NCBI GenBank assembly: GCA_017475555.1
Contig: JAFVFL010000005.1
Span: 1-64,000, forward strand
Direction of reading: 5' to 3'
Source: Ruminococcus sp.
GTDB taxonomy: Bacteria; Bacillota; Clostridia; Oscillospirales; Ruminococcaceae
DNA length: 64,000 nucleotides
Part shown: positions 30,153 to 38,733 of the stretch, in pieces
Layout: every line of letters begins with the position of its first letter
Numbering within the stretch: the first letter of the stretch is position 1
Notes under the pieces: model-generated
The model's database searches: none
The model's input: the letters and a program-made list of their open reading frames with translations, nothing else
Told to the model about the DNA's origin: nothing
Position numbers and translations under genes: made by a program

Positions 30153-31193
30153 TTATCCTGCTGATATTTCCTCATACTGATAATCCGCCATGTAATACCA
30201 TGACAGGTCATTCAGTATATCGTCCTGTCTGCTGTATTTCTCACTTCTCAGTCTTGTGGGGGTGTCGTATGAATATTCATAATAATCCACCTCGCCGAAT
30301 TCCGAGATATGCTTTGTCTGCCGGAGAAGTCCCTCCGCAAATCCGCCGCTGAGGTAGGTGTATTCCTCATCATAGCTTGTGTAGTATCTTTCGCCGTCAT
30401 GAGTGCCGCCGTAATACTCCACGTGCTTATTTGAAAGCTGACCGCTGCCGTTGTATTCCTGTACCGTTTCGCACATCAGCTTATCCTCAATGTATTCCCT
30501 GATGACCAGCGGGTCGCCGTCCTCGCTGTACTCTATATCCCACGTACTCCCGACAAGATCCGGCATTATGTATTTTTCGGTATTCACCTCTGACCTCACG
30601 CACTGCCCATGCTCATCATATACCTGAGTGCAGTACCGGTAAGGCTCCTCGCCTGAGCCGGGAGATACAAGATCAAACACAGCACTCCGCAAAGCTCCGT
30701 CCTCATACTCATAATTTATGACATAAGCCGTACCGGTCGTAAGATAATACGCCGTGACAACATTGCCGTCCTCATCATAGTCGTATACCTGTGTAAAGGT
30801 AACAGCCCCCGAATCGTGAATTGCACCTATCCTCCGGTCATACCTGTCAAGAAGTGCATATTCATGCGATGTGTCATAGCTCCACTGACTGCCGCTTTTC
30901 GCAGTCTTTGTCATTATGCACACCGGCTCGATATCCGGGATATCTATCCCGATCTCACGGTAATATCCCGCAGTCTCTTCCGCCTTCTGAAGTATAGCTT
31001 CATGCTGCTTTTCCCTTGCAGCCTCCGCCGGAGATATTGTTTCCTCCTGAGTATCCGGCTCTGTTTCAGCTTCTGTCTCCGGCTCAGTCTCATTTACAGC
31101 ACTGCTCTCCTGCACGGAGCTGCTCTCCGGGACTGCCGCACAGCTGCAAAGGACAAGCCCCGCAAGCAATGCTGCCGCTCTAAAGCTCCTCAT
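30153..31193 (-). CDS. YD-repeat lipoprotein 1
   Basis: Function unknown. The 346-residue product starts with a signal peptide and lipobox (LVLCSC), followed by a Glu/Thr-rich linker to about residue 60. The body has repeated Tyr-Asp motifs such as YDYDEDGNV, YDEHGQCV and YSEDGDPL, which resemble the YD units of RHS proteins but are spread over a short extracellular domain. I chose the ATG at 31193, seven bases after GAGGTG; it overlaps the end of the next YD gene by 14 bases. It is one of three tandem paralogues inside the purine run. Confidence 0.8.
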   Translation of the reverse strand: MRSFRAAALLAGLVLCSCAAVPESSSVQESSAVNETEPETEAETEPDTQEETISPAEAAREKQHEAILQKAEETAGYYREIGIDIPDIEPVCIMTKTAKSGSQWSYDTSHEYALLDRYDRRIGAIHDSGAVTFTQVYDYDEDGNVVTAYYLTTGTAYVINYEYEDGALRSAVFDLVSPGSGEEPYRYCTQVYDEHGQCVRSEVNTEKYIMPDLVGSTWDIEYSEDGDPLVIREYIEDKLMCETVQEYNGSGQLSNKHVEYYGGTHDGERYYTSYDEEYTYLSGGFAEGLLRQTKHISEFGEVDYYEYSYDTPTRLRSEKYSRQDDILNDLSWYYMADYQYEEISAG

Positions 31194-32055
31194 ACTCATA
31201 CACCTCGTACCACGTAAGAGCCTCATTGTTGTAATATTCCTGCCGTGTCATTCTGTTTTCCGTGTCGAACTCACGCAGCTCAGCCTGTGAGAACTGCACC
31301 TCTCCGCTGCTGTCAAGATAGCTTATCTCCAGCCGGATATTGTTCCCGTTGTCGTCGTAGGTATAAAGCCTCTCGACAACGCTTTCACCCGGCTCGTCGC
31401 TGTCCTCCGGCGTATCCGGACGGGATATCTTAGTCTCCTCTGAAATACGTCCGTCGCTGTCATACCTGAGCTGCTCCTCGCTGACCGGTCTGCCGGAGAC
31501 TGTGCTCAGCTCGGTCTTTACCGAAACATTGCCGCTGCTGTCGTACTGATATCTGTACCACGCAAGCAGGGCGGAGCTGTCGCTCGTTTCGGCTCTGAGG
31601 ACATTGCCGTGGGAATCGTAGGTGTACCGCTTGACTATGCTGCCGCCTCTGCTCTCAGAGGTATAGCTTTCGGCTGAAACATTGCCGCTGCTGTCGTATT
31701 CGTACTCCATAACGCCCTCCGGGTCGGAGTCGTGTCTGGAACGGAGTGTGCCGTCGCTGTTATACTCATAGCTGTGAGTGACACGGCTGGTCTGCCCGGT
31801 CTGATAGTCACAGCTCTCATATGAAAGCACCTCGCCCCGGCTGTTGCAGACGCTTACAGCCCGTGCCATAGGCTCTCCCTCCGGGGGGCTGTTCTCCGCA
31901 ACGATGTAGCGCATGACCGTCACGCTGTACGCCGGCTCGTTCCCGTCATCAGCTGTGCTGCTTTCAGAGCGCTGCACTATCTGATACGGCTGTCCGCAGC
32001 TGCACAAAAGCAGCACCGGCAGCATTGCCGCCGCTATTATTCTTCTGTTCTTCAT
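31180..32055 (-). CDS. YD-repeat lipoprotein 2
   Basis: Function unknown. The 291-residue protein has a signal peptide ending in the lipobox LLLCSC. From about residue 90 it has the clearest YD array of the three paralogues: YEYNSDGTL, YEYDSSGNV, YTYDSHGNV, YQYDSSGNV, YDSDGRI and YTYDDNGNN. Spacing is roughly 20-25 residues, as in RHS-type beta-strand repeats. There is no toxin domain, transmembrane anchor or RHS core. It is translationally overlapped by YD lipoprotein 1. Confidence 0.82.
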   Translation of the reverse strand: MKNRRIIAAAMLPVLLLCSCGQPYQIVQRSESSTADDGNEPAYSVTVMRYIVAENSPPEGEPMARAVSVCNSRGEVLSYESCDYQTGQTSRVTHSYEYNSDGTLRSRHDSDPEGVMEYEYDSSGNVSAESYTSESRGGSIVKRYTYDSHGNVLRAETSDSSALLAWYRYQYDSSGNVSVKTELSTVSGRPVSEEQLRYDSDGRISEETKISRPDTPEDSDEPGESVVERLYTYDDNGNNIRLEISYLDSSGEVQFSQAELREFDTENRMTRQEYYNNEALTWYEVYEYEEL

Positions 32056-32092
32056 TCTAAAACCCCTTAGTCTAAGAAGTTCTCATTATCAT

Positions 32093-32920
32093 CTATCTGT
32101 ATTCGTAAGTATATTCTGTATACTCTGTTATTTCGTTGTCTGCACGATACTCTTCATAGGCAATATCGCCTCTGTCGTTATATTCCTTTATCTCCTCTGT
32201 TACATATCCGGAAGCCCCGTCATCATCATCGACTGTATTCTTGTGATATACGATATTTCCGTTTTCATCAAACCTGTACAGCCCATGAGACTTCTGACTG
32301 CCGTAGACATTATCAGAACGCCCCTCGGACATAACTCCGTTCTCATCATAGAAAATATGAACAGTTTCTGTCTCATATCCTGTAAAGGTGTCGATAACGC
32401 TCCATTCCGTCATTTTTCCGTCACTGTCGTACTTGTACAGATTTTTTTCTTTTACTATTGGTTCGCTTCTGTTTTTTTCCTCAGAATAGCACTCCAGCAA
32501 ATCGCCATATTCATTATAGAGATAGGTTTCCTTTGACTCTAACTCATCCCCTGAATAATATGTAGTCTCAATGGTGTTGCCTCGTTCATCGTAAGTTATA
32601 ATAATGTGGCTGTCGCTGGCAATACATATATCTGCTGTCATTCCGTCATCGGAATATTCAATGGTGTTGCTGCCTTTCCGAGATTCATTATGGACATGAT
32701 CCTGAATATCATAGCTTATAACATTGCCAAATGAATCGCATTCCTCAACCGCTTCATATAATATTTCTCCACTGCCATCACAGCGTTTCATAGTTCGTGT
32801 GTATGCCACATCTGACGATGCCGCTTCGCCGGTATTTTCCTCTGATGAACATGAAGCAGAAAGGCTGCACATAACACACATTATCATAGCTGCATGAAAA
32901 AACGTCTGTAGCCTTTTCAT
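32093..32920 (-). CDS. YD-repeat lipoprotein 3
   Basis: Function unknown. The 275-residue product has a signal peptide with the lipobox-like SLSASC, then YD-type units such as YDERGNTI, YNEYGDLL, YKYDSDGKM, FYDENGVM and FDENGNIV, and ends with EYTYEYR. Its DNA is visibly richer in A and T than both neighbours, which suggests a different history. Its ATG overlaps the purO stop codon (ATGA), so it is translationally coupled to a purine gene. Confidence 0.82.
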   Translation of the reverse strand: MKRLQTFFHAAMIMCVMCSLSASCSSEENTGEAASSDVAYTRTMKRCDGSGEILYEAVEECDSFGNVISYDIQDHVHNESRKGSNTIEYSDDGMTADICIASDSHIIITYDERGNTIETTYYSGDELESKETYLYNEYGDLLECYSEEKNRSEPIVKEKNLYKYDSDGKMTEWSVIDTFTGYETETVHIFYDENGVMSEGRSDNVYGSQKSHGLYRFDENGNIVYHKNTVDDDDGASGYVTEEIKEYNDRGDIAYEEYRADNEITEYTEYTYEYR

Positions 32921-33630
32921 TTATTCTTATTAACTATCCTTGTCTCAACGCTGCCGTCCTCAAGGCTGACATAGCGGACGAAAAGCGATACCTTGTTGTC
33001 CTCGTTGAGACTGCTCCATATCCTGTCGGTGAACTCATCTATATTTCCGGATATCCCGATAAGCTCCGGCTCGCCCTCAAAGCTCGGGAGCGGGTTTCCG
33101 TCGCCCATGTAGGTGTGTATGAATCTGCCCTCACCGGCTATAGGGTTGCTGTAGCTGTAGGTGTATCTCTGGCACGATTCCGGGTTGCCGCCGGCACTTT
33201 TCAGTATGGACATAGCGTAGTTGAAGCCGCCGTTCTCAAAGTGAAGGATACCGGAGATACGGGGCGTATAATTCGGTGCATCGTCCTCAAACTCCCTTGT
33301 GCGGAGAGCCTGCTCGAAGGTATACTGCTTGTCCATAAGCTCGTAGATAGTATCGGTCTGGTCGCCGTTTGTTACAATGAGCTTGCTGCCGAGGACTCTC
33401 ACCGGGGCGTAGATTATAAGGTGGGGGTCGGTGAGCTTTGACGGGTCGAACGCCTGGGTGCGTATGCCGTCGCCGTCCTCAACGAACACACGGTTCCGGC
33501 TGTTCTCGCTGCGTCCCATGATGAAATATGCTGCAACTGCGTATTTTCCGCACTCACACCTGCCTATGATTATACCTCTTCCGGGGTAGTCGTTGGAGCT
33601 TAAAAGCTCGGTTATATCCATTTTTTTCAT
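32917..33630 (-). CDS. purO: Archaeal-type IMP cyclohydrolase (PurO family)
   Basis: PurO closes the ring of FAICAR to give IMP, the last step of the pathway. The 237-residue sequence begins with the segment SNDYPGRGIIIGR and has the family's NRVF block near residue 50, consistent with the IMP_cyclohyd family first described in archaea. It fits with the adjacent transformylase, which lacks a cyclohydrolase domain. The ATG at 33630 follows GGAGAGAATTAT; an upstream ATG at 33648 has no such site. It is coupled to the YD lipoprotein downstream. Confidence 0.85.
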   Translation of the reverse strand: MKKMDITELLSSNDYPGRGIIIGRCECGKYAVAAYFIMGRSENSRNRVFVEDGDGIRTQAFDPSKLTDPHLIIYAPVRVLGSKLIVTNGDQTDTIYELMDKQYTFEQALRTREFEDDAPNYTPRISGILHFENGGFNYAMSILKSAGGNPESCQRYTYSYSNPIAGEGRFIHTYMGDGNPLPSFEGEPELIGISGNIDEFTDRIWSSLNEDNKVSLFVRYVSLEDGSVETRIVNKNK

Positions 33631-33644
33631 ATAATTCTCTCCGT

Positions 33645-34208
33645 TCATTTAAGGATAAAAGTATATATACAGTCCGCAGCGACTATCACAGCGACAGTCA
33701 GTGCGATATAGTTGAGCGTCCGTCTGCCGGGCTTTGAGAGAAGCCATTCATAGAACGGCTGGACGATGTACATGAATATCGTTCCGCCAAGCCCGAACCT
33801 CAGCGACGTGGACAGTGCTATCCTGGCTTCGTAGTTATATTTGTACCGGGCGTAGGTCTGCCACGGCCACGCACCGGTCGCCGCTTCGAGGATATAGCTC
33901 GCCGCAAGCTCTATCAGCGTCGCCGCCGCCATGCACCCGGCGAAAATTATGACTGGTTTGACGATATTCAGCAAGGGAGGCTCCTTTTTCTTCATCAGCC
34001 TGCCGAAAAGCAGCAGGAAGGTCAGTGCCCCCACGCCGTATACCGGGCAGTACGGCCCGAACAGAACACCTCTGTTGCTGAAGCCCCAGCGGTAGATGAA
34101 CGTTTCGAGCACCACCTCATAGCACCAGCCAAGCACGGCGTACATCATGAAGTACAGGAAAAGCTTCTGAATGGTCTGCTTTTTCCTTATCTCTGCGATG
34201 ACCCCCAT
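33645..34208 (-). CDS. CmpB-like putative ABC transporter permease (four-helix membrane protein)
   Basis: The 187-residue membrane protein shows the sequence signature of the widespread Firmicutes family annotated as putative ABC transporter type IV, including GWCYEVVLE near residue 26, SNRGVLFGPYCPVYGVGA near 44 and PWQTY near 113. About five hydrophobic helices are present. The true function of this family is unsettled. It lies between purN and purO with short spacers. Confidence 0.75.
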   Translation of the reverse strand: MGVIAEIRKKQTIQKLFLYFMMYAVLGWCYEVVLETFIYRWGFSNRGVLFGPYCPVYGVGALTFLLLFGRLMKKKEPPLLNIVKPVIIFAGCMAAATLIELAASYILEAATGAWPWQTYARYKYNYEARIALSTSLRFGLGGTIFMYIVQPFYEWLLSKPGRRTLNYIALTVAVIVAADCIYTFILK

Positions 34209-34212
34209 AGGC

Positions 34213-34839
34213 TTACTCCTTTACGTAGGCTTTTCCGCCGGAGATCTCAATTTTATCCTCACAGAAAAGCGATACCGCCTTAGGGAGCAGCTTCCACTCC
34301 ACATTTTCCATTATCCGCCGCTGGAGCGTTTCCGGCGTATCCTCACGCCTTACATCGACAGTCCCCTGCAATATGATCGCTCCTGCGTCAGCCTTTTCGT
34401 TTACGAAATGTATCGTAGCGCCGGATACCTTTACTCCGTATTCAAGCACAGCCTCGTGGACTTTTAGTCCGTAGAAGCCCTCGCCGCAGAATGACGGGAT
34501 AAGTGCCGGGTGTACATTTATTATCTTATAGGCATACGCCTTTGTCACGCACTCGTCGAGTATCGTCATGAACCCGGCAAGCACCACAAGGTCTGCCTTT
34601 TCCTCATTCAGAGCCTCAAGCACCGCTTTGCTGTAGCTCACGCTGTCCGGGTACTCCCTGCGTGGTATCACCCTTGACGGGATGCCGTTGTCCGCAGCTC
34701 TTTGCAGGGCGTATGCAGACGGATTTGAGGAGATGACGCAGGTTATCCTGCCGCCCTTTATCTCCCCGGCTCTCTCAGCGTCTATAAGAGCCTGTAGATT
34801 CGTTCCGCCGCCTGATACCAGTACGACAATCTTTTTCAT
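34213..34839 (-). CDS. purN: Phosphoribosylglycinamide formyltransferase
   Basis: PurN formylates GAR using 10-formyl-tetrahydrofolate, the third step of purine synthesis. The 208-residue product has VLVSGGGTNLQALID at the N-terminus, the catalytic asparagine and histidine in INVHPALIPSF near residue 104 and the VSGATIHFV segment with the following aspartate near 135. GGGGGAGAATA precedes the ATG at 34839. Confidence 0.96.
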   Translation of the reverse strand: MKKIVVLVSGGGTNLQALIDAERAGEIKGGRITCVISSNPSAYALQRAADNGIPSRVIPRREYPDSVSYSKAVLEALNEEKADLVVLAGFMTILDECVTKAYAYKIINVHPALIPSFCGEGFYGLKVHEAVLEYGVKVSGATIHFVNEKADAGAIILQGTVDVRREDTPETLQRRIMENVEWKLLPKAVSLFCEDKIEISGGKAYVKE

Positions 34840-34850
34840 TATTCTCCCCC

Positions 34851-35321
34851 TCAATTGAATACTTTCATCGTCAGCAAAAACAGAGCTATCGCCGCAATAC
34901 CGCTGTATATCAGATATTTGTAATACCCTGCGGTAAGCTCGCTCTCACGGCTTGCGAAGTAGAAGAACATCGGGTCAGAGGGGGTGTAGAGTATCATTTC
35001 CTCACTTCCGGTCTCGTAGTCCGCTTTTTTTGAGGCATGGGAGTACACGGAGGTGACCTCTCTGCCCTCCTCAGTCTCATAGCGTACTATCGGATACCAG
35101 AGCCTTCCGTTCTCGGAGGTATGATAGCCGGTTATCGTGCCTATTGCAGCCTCGCTGCCCCGGATACGCCGCCTTACAGTGTATATATGCCAGAAAAACA
35201 GCACAGCCATAAGCCCGTAGACTATGAGTATCCCGAAATGGAGCACGCCCTTCCGGAACGTCACTCCTATCACGACCCATGAGATGACTGCCCATGCGTA
35301 GTCGATCTTATCAACCTTCAT
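34851..35321 (-). CDS. DUF3592-like membrane protein
   Basis: Function unknown. The 156-residue protein has two N-terminal hydrophobic helices (about residues 8-45), an extracytoplasmic-type beta region (GTITGYHTSENGRLWYPIVRY near 62-82) and a C-terminal helix. The layout resembles the DUF3592 family. I chose the ATG at 35321 because GGAAGGA precedes it; an ATG at 35339 overlaps the stop codon of the expansin gene. It lies between the expansin and purN. Confidence 0.6.
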   Translation of the reverse strand: MKVDKIDYAWAVISWVVIGVTFRKGVLHFGILIVYGLMAVLFFWHIYTVRRRIRGSEAAIGTITGYHTSENGRLWYPIVRYETEEGREVTSVYSHASKKADYETGSEEMILYTPSDPMFFYFASRESELTAGYYKYLIYSGIAAIALFLLTMKVFN

Positions 35322-35338
35322 TATGTAGTCCTTCCGCA

Positions 35339-36211
35339 TTATTCGGGGAACTGGACATGACCCTGTATTATCTCCGTATCATCATACGACAAAGGGATAT
35401 CATGGTCGATTATCACCTGACCGTAGATATCCGTGATACGGAACGTGAATGGTCCCTTTCCCATATCCATTGATTCAAAGTAGTTGTAGCTCCGTCTCGG
35501 CAGCTCGACATAGTTTCCGCTGCTGTCGAGGTATTCGAGCCGGGTTATCGGGTATCTGTGGTTCCTGACCTGCACTCCGCACCAATACTGTGTCGTTCCC
35601 TCCTTGTACTTATAGCACACGGGGGCATTTTCGGCGGAATCGAGCGGGATTATCCTCCAGCTCACCGGTACTCTGCCCTTTTCCGGAGGGGCTATGAGCG
35701 GAAATGCGTCAACATACAGGTCAAGGTCGCCCTTTTTGCCCTCCGGCAGCAGGTCAGTGACGAGCATATTTATCGTCCCGAGCTCACCGGTGACCTCGAT
35801 ATACGCACCTGCAAGCTGTGCATCGTTATAATCCGCAAGGTTCATTGCGACTATCCAGTAATCAGCCGATACCGGGTCGAGCATGGCACAGCCGCCGACA
35901 TATCCGCCGCCGTAGAACGTCCCGTCTCCGGTATGGACAGTGCCCTTCGGCTCTAAAATGCAGCTCTCGTCGATTGTGTATTCGCTGTCGTATTTCCCGG
36001 TATTTTTACCGGAAACGGGCTTGCCGAGGGTAAAATCGGCTATATCGCAGAGCAGCTCAGAGCCTGTCCTGCGGGCGTACACCACATCAAATCCGTCAAC
36101 TCTGCCGCTGCGGTCGATATCCTTTATATCGCCTCCGGCAGAGACAGCAGGGAATGCAGCTGCACAGAGGAGCACAGCTGCCGCAGATATAAACAAAGCC
36201 GCCCTTTTCAT
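35339..36211 (-). CDS. Secreted bacterial expansin (EXLX1/YoaJ-like) with dockerin-like segment
   Basis: Expansins loosen plant cell walls without hydrolysis. The 290-residue protein has a signal peptide (1-25), one dockerin-like repeat (DIDRSGRVDGFDVVYARR, about 30-47), and then the two expansin domains. Domain 1 includes the YGGGYVGGCAMLDP block and DLLPEGKKGDLDL with the conserved aspartate; domain 2 includes WCGVQVRNHRYPI and ends DIIQGHVQFPE-like, as in Bacillus subtilis EXLX1 from my memory of that protein. The ATG at 36211 is preceded only by a weak site; an upstream ATG at 36265 would overlap purM. It lies within the purine run, next to purM. Confidence 0.85.
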   Translation of the reverse strand: MKRAALFISAAAVLLCAAAFPAVSAGGDIKDIDRSGRVDGFDVVYARRTGSELLCDIADFTLGKPVSGKNTGKYDSEYTIDESCILEPKGTVHTGDGTFYGGGYVGGCAMLDPVSADYWIVAMNLADYNDAQLAGAYIEVTGELGTINMLVTDLLPEGKKGDLDLYVDAFPLIAPPEKGRVPVSWRIIPLDSAENAPVCYKYKEGTTQYWCGVQVRNHRYPITRLEYLDSSGNYVELPRRSYNYFESMDMGKGPFTFRITDIYGQVIIDHDIPLSYDDTEIIQGHVQFPE

Positions 36212-36233
36212 ACCTGTCCCGCCTTTCACGTCA

Positions 36234-37274
36234 TCAGCTGATGATAACTCCCTCGTCCGACTCAACGACCTCGCCGAGGATATATGCTTCCTCTCCGGCA
36301 GCCTTCAGCACCTCAACAGCCTTGTCAGCCTCGGTCTTGTCAACTGAAACTACCATGCCGACGCCCATGTTGAATGTATTGAACATATCCCTCTCCGGGA
36401 TGCTTCCTGCTCTTGCGATTATATTGAACACCGGCAGCACCTGCACTGCGTTCCGCTCTATCCTGGCGGAAAGTCCCTCCGGGAGCGAGCGCGGTATATT
36501 CTCATAGAAGCCGCCGCCCGTTATGTGCGATACCGCCTTGACATTGACATTTTCGATCAGGCTGAGTATCGCCTTTACGTATATCCTTGTCGGACGGAGC
36601 AGGCACTCTCCGAGAGTGCAGCCGAGGTCGTCGAAGTGCATATTCAGGTTCTGCTGATTTATGTCGAAAACGCTCCTTACGAGCGAGAAGCCGTTCGAGT
36701 GGACGCCGCTCGACTTTATCGCAATAAGAACGTCCCCGGCCTTCTGAGTTTCCGGCTTTAATATCCTGTCCTTGTCAACGACACCGACCGAGAAGCCTGC
36801 GAGGTCGTACTCATCTATAGGCATAAGCCCCGGATGCTCCGCAGTCTCACCGCCGATGAGCGAGCAGCCCGCCTGTACGCAGCCCTCTGCAACTCCGGCG
36901 ACTATCTGCTCTATCTTTTCGGGATAATTCTTTCCGCACGCAATGTAATCAAGGAAGAACAGCGGCTTTGCACCGCAGCAGATTATATCGTTCACGCACA
37001 TTGCAACGCAGTCTATCCCGACTGTATCGTGCTTGTCGAGAACGAACGCTATCTTTATCTTCGTGCCTACGCCGTCAGTGCCTGAAACGAGGACGGGCTT
37101 TGAAATGCCGGTCGTATCAAGCTCGAACAGACCTCCGAAGCCGCCTATGCCGGAGAGAGCACCTGCGGTCATTGTCCGGGCGATATGGCTCTTCATCAGC
37201 TCAACTGCCCTGTATCCGGCGGTAACATCAACGCCAGCCTGCTTGTAGCTTTCGGAAAAACTGTTGTTATTCAT
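36234..37274 (-). CDS. purM: Phosphoribosylformylglycinamidine cyclo-ligase
   Basis: PurM closes the imidazole ring to give AIR using ATP. The 346-residue product has the family blocks YKQAGVDVTAGYRAV at the N-terminus, GTDGVGTK near residue 65, DCVAMCVNDI near 87, GGETAEHPG near 145 and HITGGGFYENIPR near 253. AGGAGG precedes the ATG. It follows purF and precedes the expansin gene. Confidence 0.97.
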   Translation of the reverse strand: MNNNSFSESYKQAGVDVTAGYRAVELMKSHIARTMTAGALSGIGGFGGLFELDTTGISKPVLVSGTDGVGTKIKIAFVLDKHDTVGIDCVAMCVNDIICCGAKPLFFLDYIACGKNYPEKIEQIVAGVAEGCVQAGCSLIGGETAEHPGLMPIDEYDLAGFSVGVVDKDRILKPETQKAGDVLIAIKSSGVHSNGFSLVRSVFDINQQNLNMHFDDLGCTLGECLLRPTRIYVKAILSLIENVNVKAVSHITGGGFYENIPRSLPEGLSARIERNAVQVLPVFNIIARAGSIPERDMFNTFNMGVGMVVSVDKTEADKAVEVLKAAGEEAYILGEVVESDEGVIIS

Positions 37275-37304
37275 AAAATATCCTCCATAAAAACTCTGGA
37301 AAAG

Positions 37305-38729
37305 TTATTCTCTGCCGCTCCAGCAGTACGTACACAGATGACACTCATCTATGCCGACCGCCTTCATCTTGCCCGGAAGCGTCTGGAACTCAAGCGATGT
37401 GAGCCTGAGCCTGCGGCATATCTCTTCACGCATACGCTTTCCTCTCTCTGTTGACGGGTCGCTGTATTCGGAGATGTACTCCACGCCCTTTTCGCCCTCA
37501 AATTCGTCGATTATCTGCCTTGCGATAAGCTCCAGCTCGGAGTGGCTGCGTGAGAAGTTGAGGTACTTGCAGCCGTACATTATCGGCGGACAGGCTGAAC
37601 GCATATGGACTTCCTTAGCTCCGTTTGCATACAGGAACTCGACAGTCTCCCTCATCTGCGTACCTCTTACGATACTGTCATCAACGAACAGCAGCCGCTT
37701 GCCCTCGATAAGCTCATGCACCGGTATCAGCTTCATCTTTGCGACCTGATTCCTCATGGACTGGTTGGTGGGCATGAAGCTTCTCGGCCATGTCGGGGTG
37801 TACTTTATGAACGGCCGTGCAAACGGTATCCCGCTCTTGTTGGCATAGCCGATAGCGTGGGGAGTGCCGGAATCTGGAACTCCGCACACGTAGTCAACGT
37901 CCGGAAGGCAGCCGTTTTTGATGTCGTTCTCTGCCATTATCTCGCCGTTTCTTGTACGCATCACCTCGACATTTACGCCCTCGTACACCGCATTCGGGTA
38001 GCCGTAATACGTCCACAGGAACGTGCATATCTTCATTTTTGACGGGTCGCCCTTTGCAAGCACCTCGCAGCCGTCTGCTGTAATGCTCACAATCTCCCCG
38101 GCTTCAAGCTCCTTGTATGTCTCGTAGCCGAGCTTCTGGAATGCAAAGGACTCCGTTGAAAGGCAGAAGCCGTCCCAGCGTTTACCTATTATAATGGGCA
38201 GCCTGCCGTACTCGTCCCTTGCGGCGATTATATCGTGGTCTGTAAGTATGATGAGCGACATAGTGCCCTGTATCTTGCTCTGTGCGTAGCGTATCCCCTC
38301 GACGAACGAGGACTTCTGCGCTATGAGAGCCGCAATGAGGTCGCCGGAGTTTATACTTCCGCTGCTCATTGCCTCAAAATTGGCACAGCCGCTTTCAAGC
38401 AGCTCCTCAACAAGCTCGTCCGCATTGCGGATTATGCCGACCGAGCATACCGCATACAGACCAAGCCGTGAGCGTACCATTATAGGCTGAGGGTCGGTAT
38501 CGCTTATGCAGCCGATACACAGCTTGCCCCTCATATTGATGATATCGGACTCGAATTTTGTCCTGAACGGAGAATTTTCAATGCTGTGGATATTCCTCTG
38601 GAATCCCCTGTCAACATCATACGAAGTCATACCTCCCCGGCGTGTTCCAAGATGGGAGTGATAATCCGTGCCGAAGAATACATCGGTCACGCATTCATTT
38701 TTTGACGCCGCACCGAAAAAACCGCCCAT
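37305..38729 (-). CDS. purF: Amidophosphoribosyltransferase-like protein lacking the N-terminal cysteine
   Basis: PurF normally makes phosphoribosylamine from PRPP and glutamine. The 474-residue product has a glutaminase-type N-terminal domain (HSHLGTRRGG near residue 25) and a C-terminal phosphoribosyltransferase domain with the PRPP loop FVDDSIVRGTQ near 345. The mature protein should start with a catalytic cysteine (CGVVG in typical members), but this one starts MGGFFGA, with no cysteine at that position. The C-terminus has a CHLCTYC cluster. I infer that it either uses ammonia or depends on another subunit. GGGAGAA precedes the ATG. It lies between purC and purM. Confidence 0.88.
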   Translation of the reverse strand: MGGFFGAASKNECVTDVFFGTDYHSHLGTRRGGMTSYDVDRGFQRNIHSIENSPFRTKFESDIINMRGKLCIGCISDTDPQPIMVRSRLGLYAVCSVGIIRNADELVEELLESGCANFEAMSSGSINSGDLIAALIAQKSSFVEGIRYAQSKIQGTMSLIILTDHDIIAARDEYGRLPIIIGKRWDGFCLSTESFAFQKLGYETYKELEAGEIVSITADGCEVLAKGDPSKMKICTFLWTYYGYPNAVYEGVNVEVMRTRNGEIMAENDIKNGCLPDVDYVCGVPDSGTPHAIGYANKSGIPFARPFIKYTPTWPRSFMPTNQSMRNQVAKMKLIPVHELIEGKRLLFVDDSIVRGTQMRETVEFLYANGAKEVHMRSACPPIMYGCKYLNFSRSHSELELIARQIIDEFEGEKGVEYISEYSDPSTERGKRMREEICRRLRLTSLEFQTLPGKMKAVGIDECHLCTYCWSGRE

Positions 38730-38733
38730 GCAA

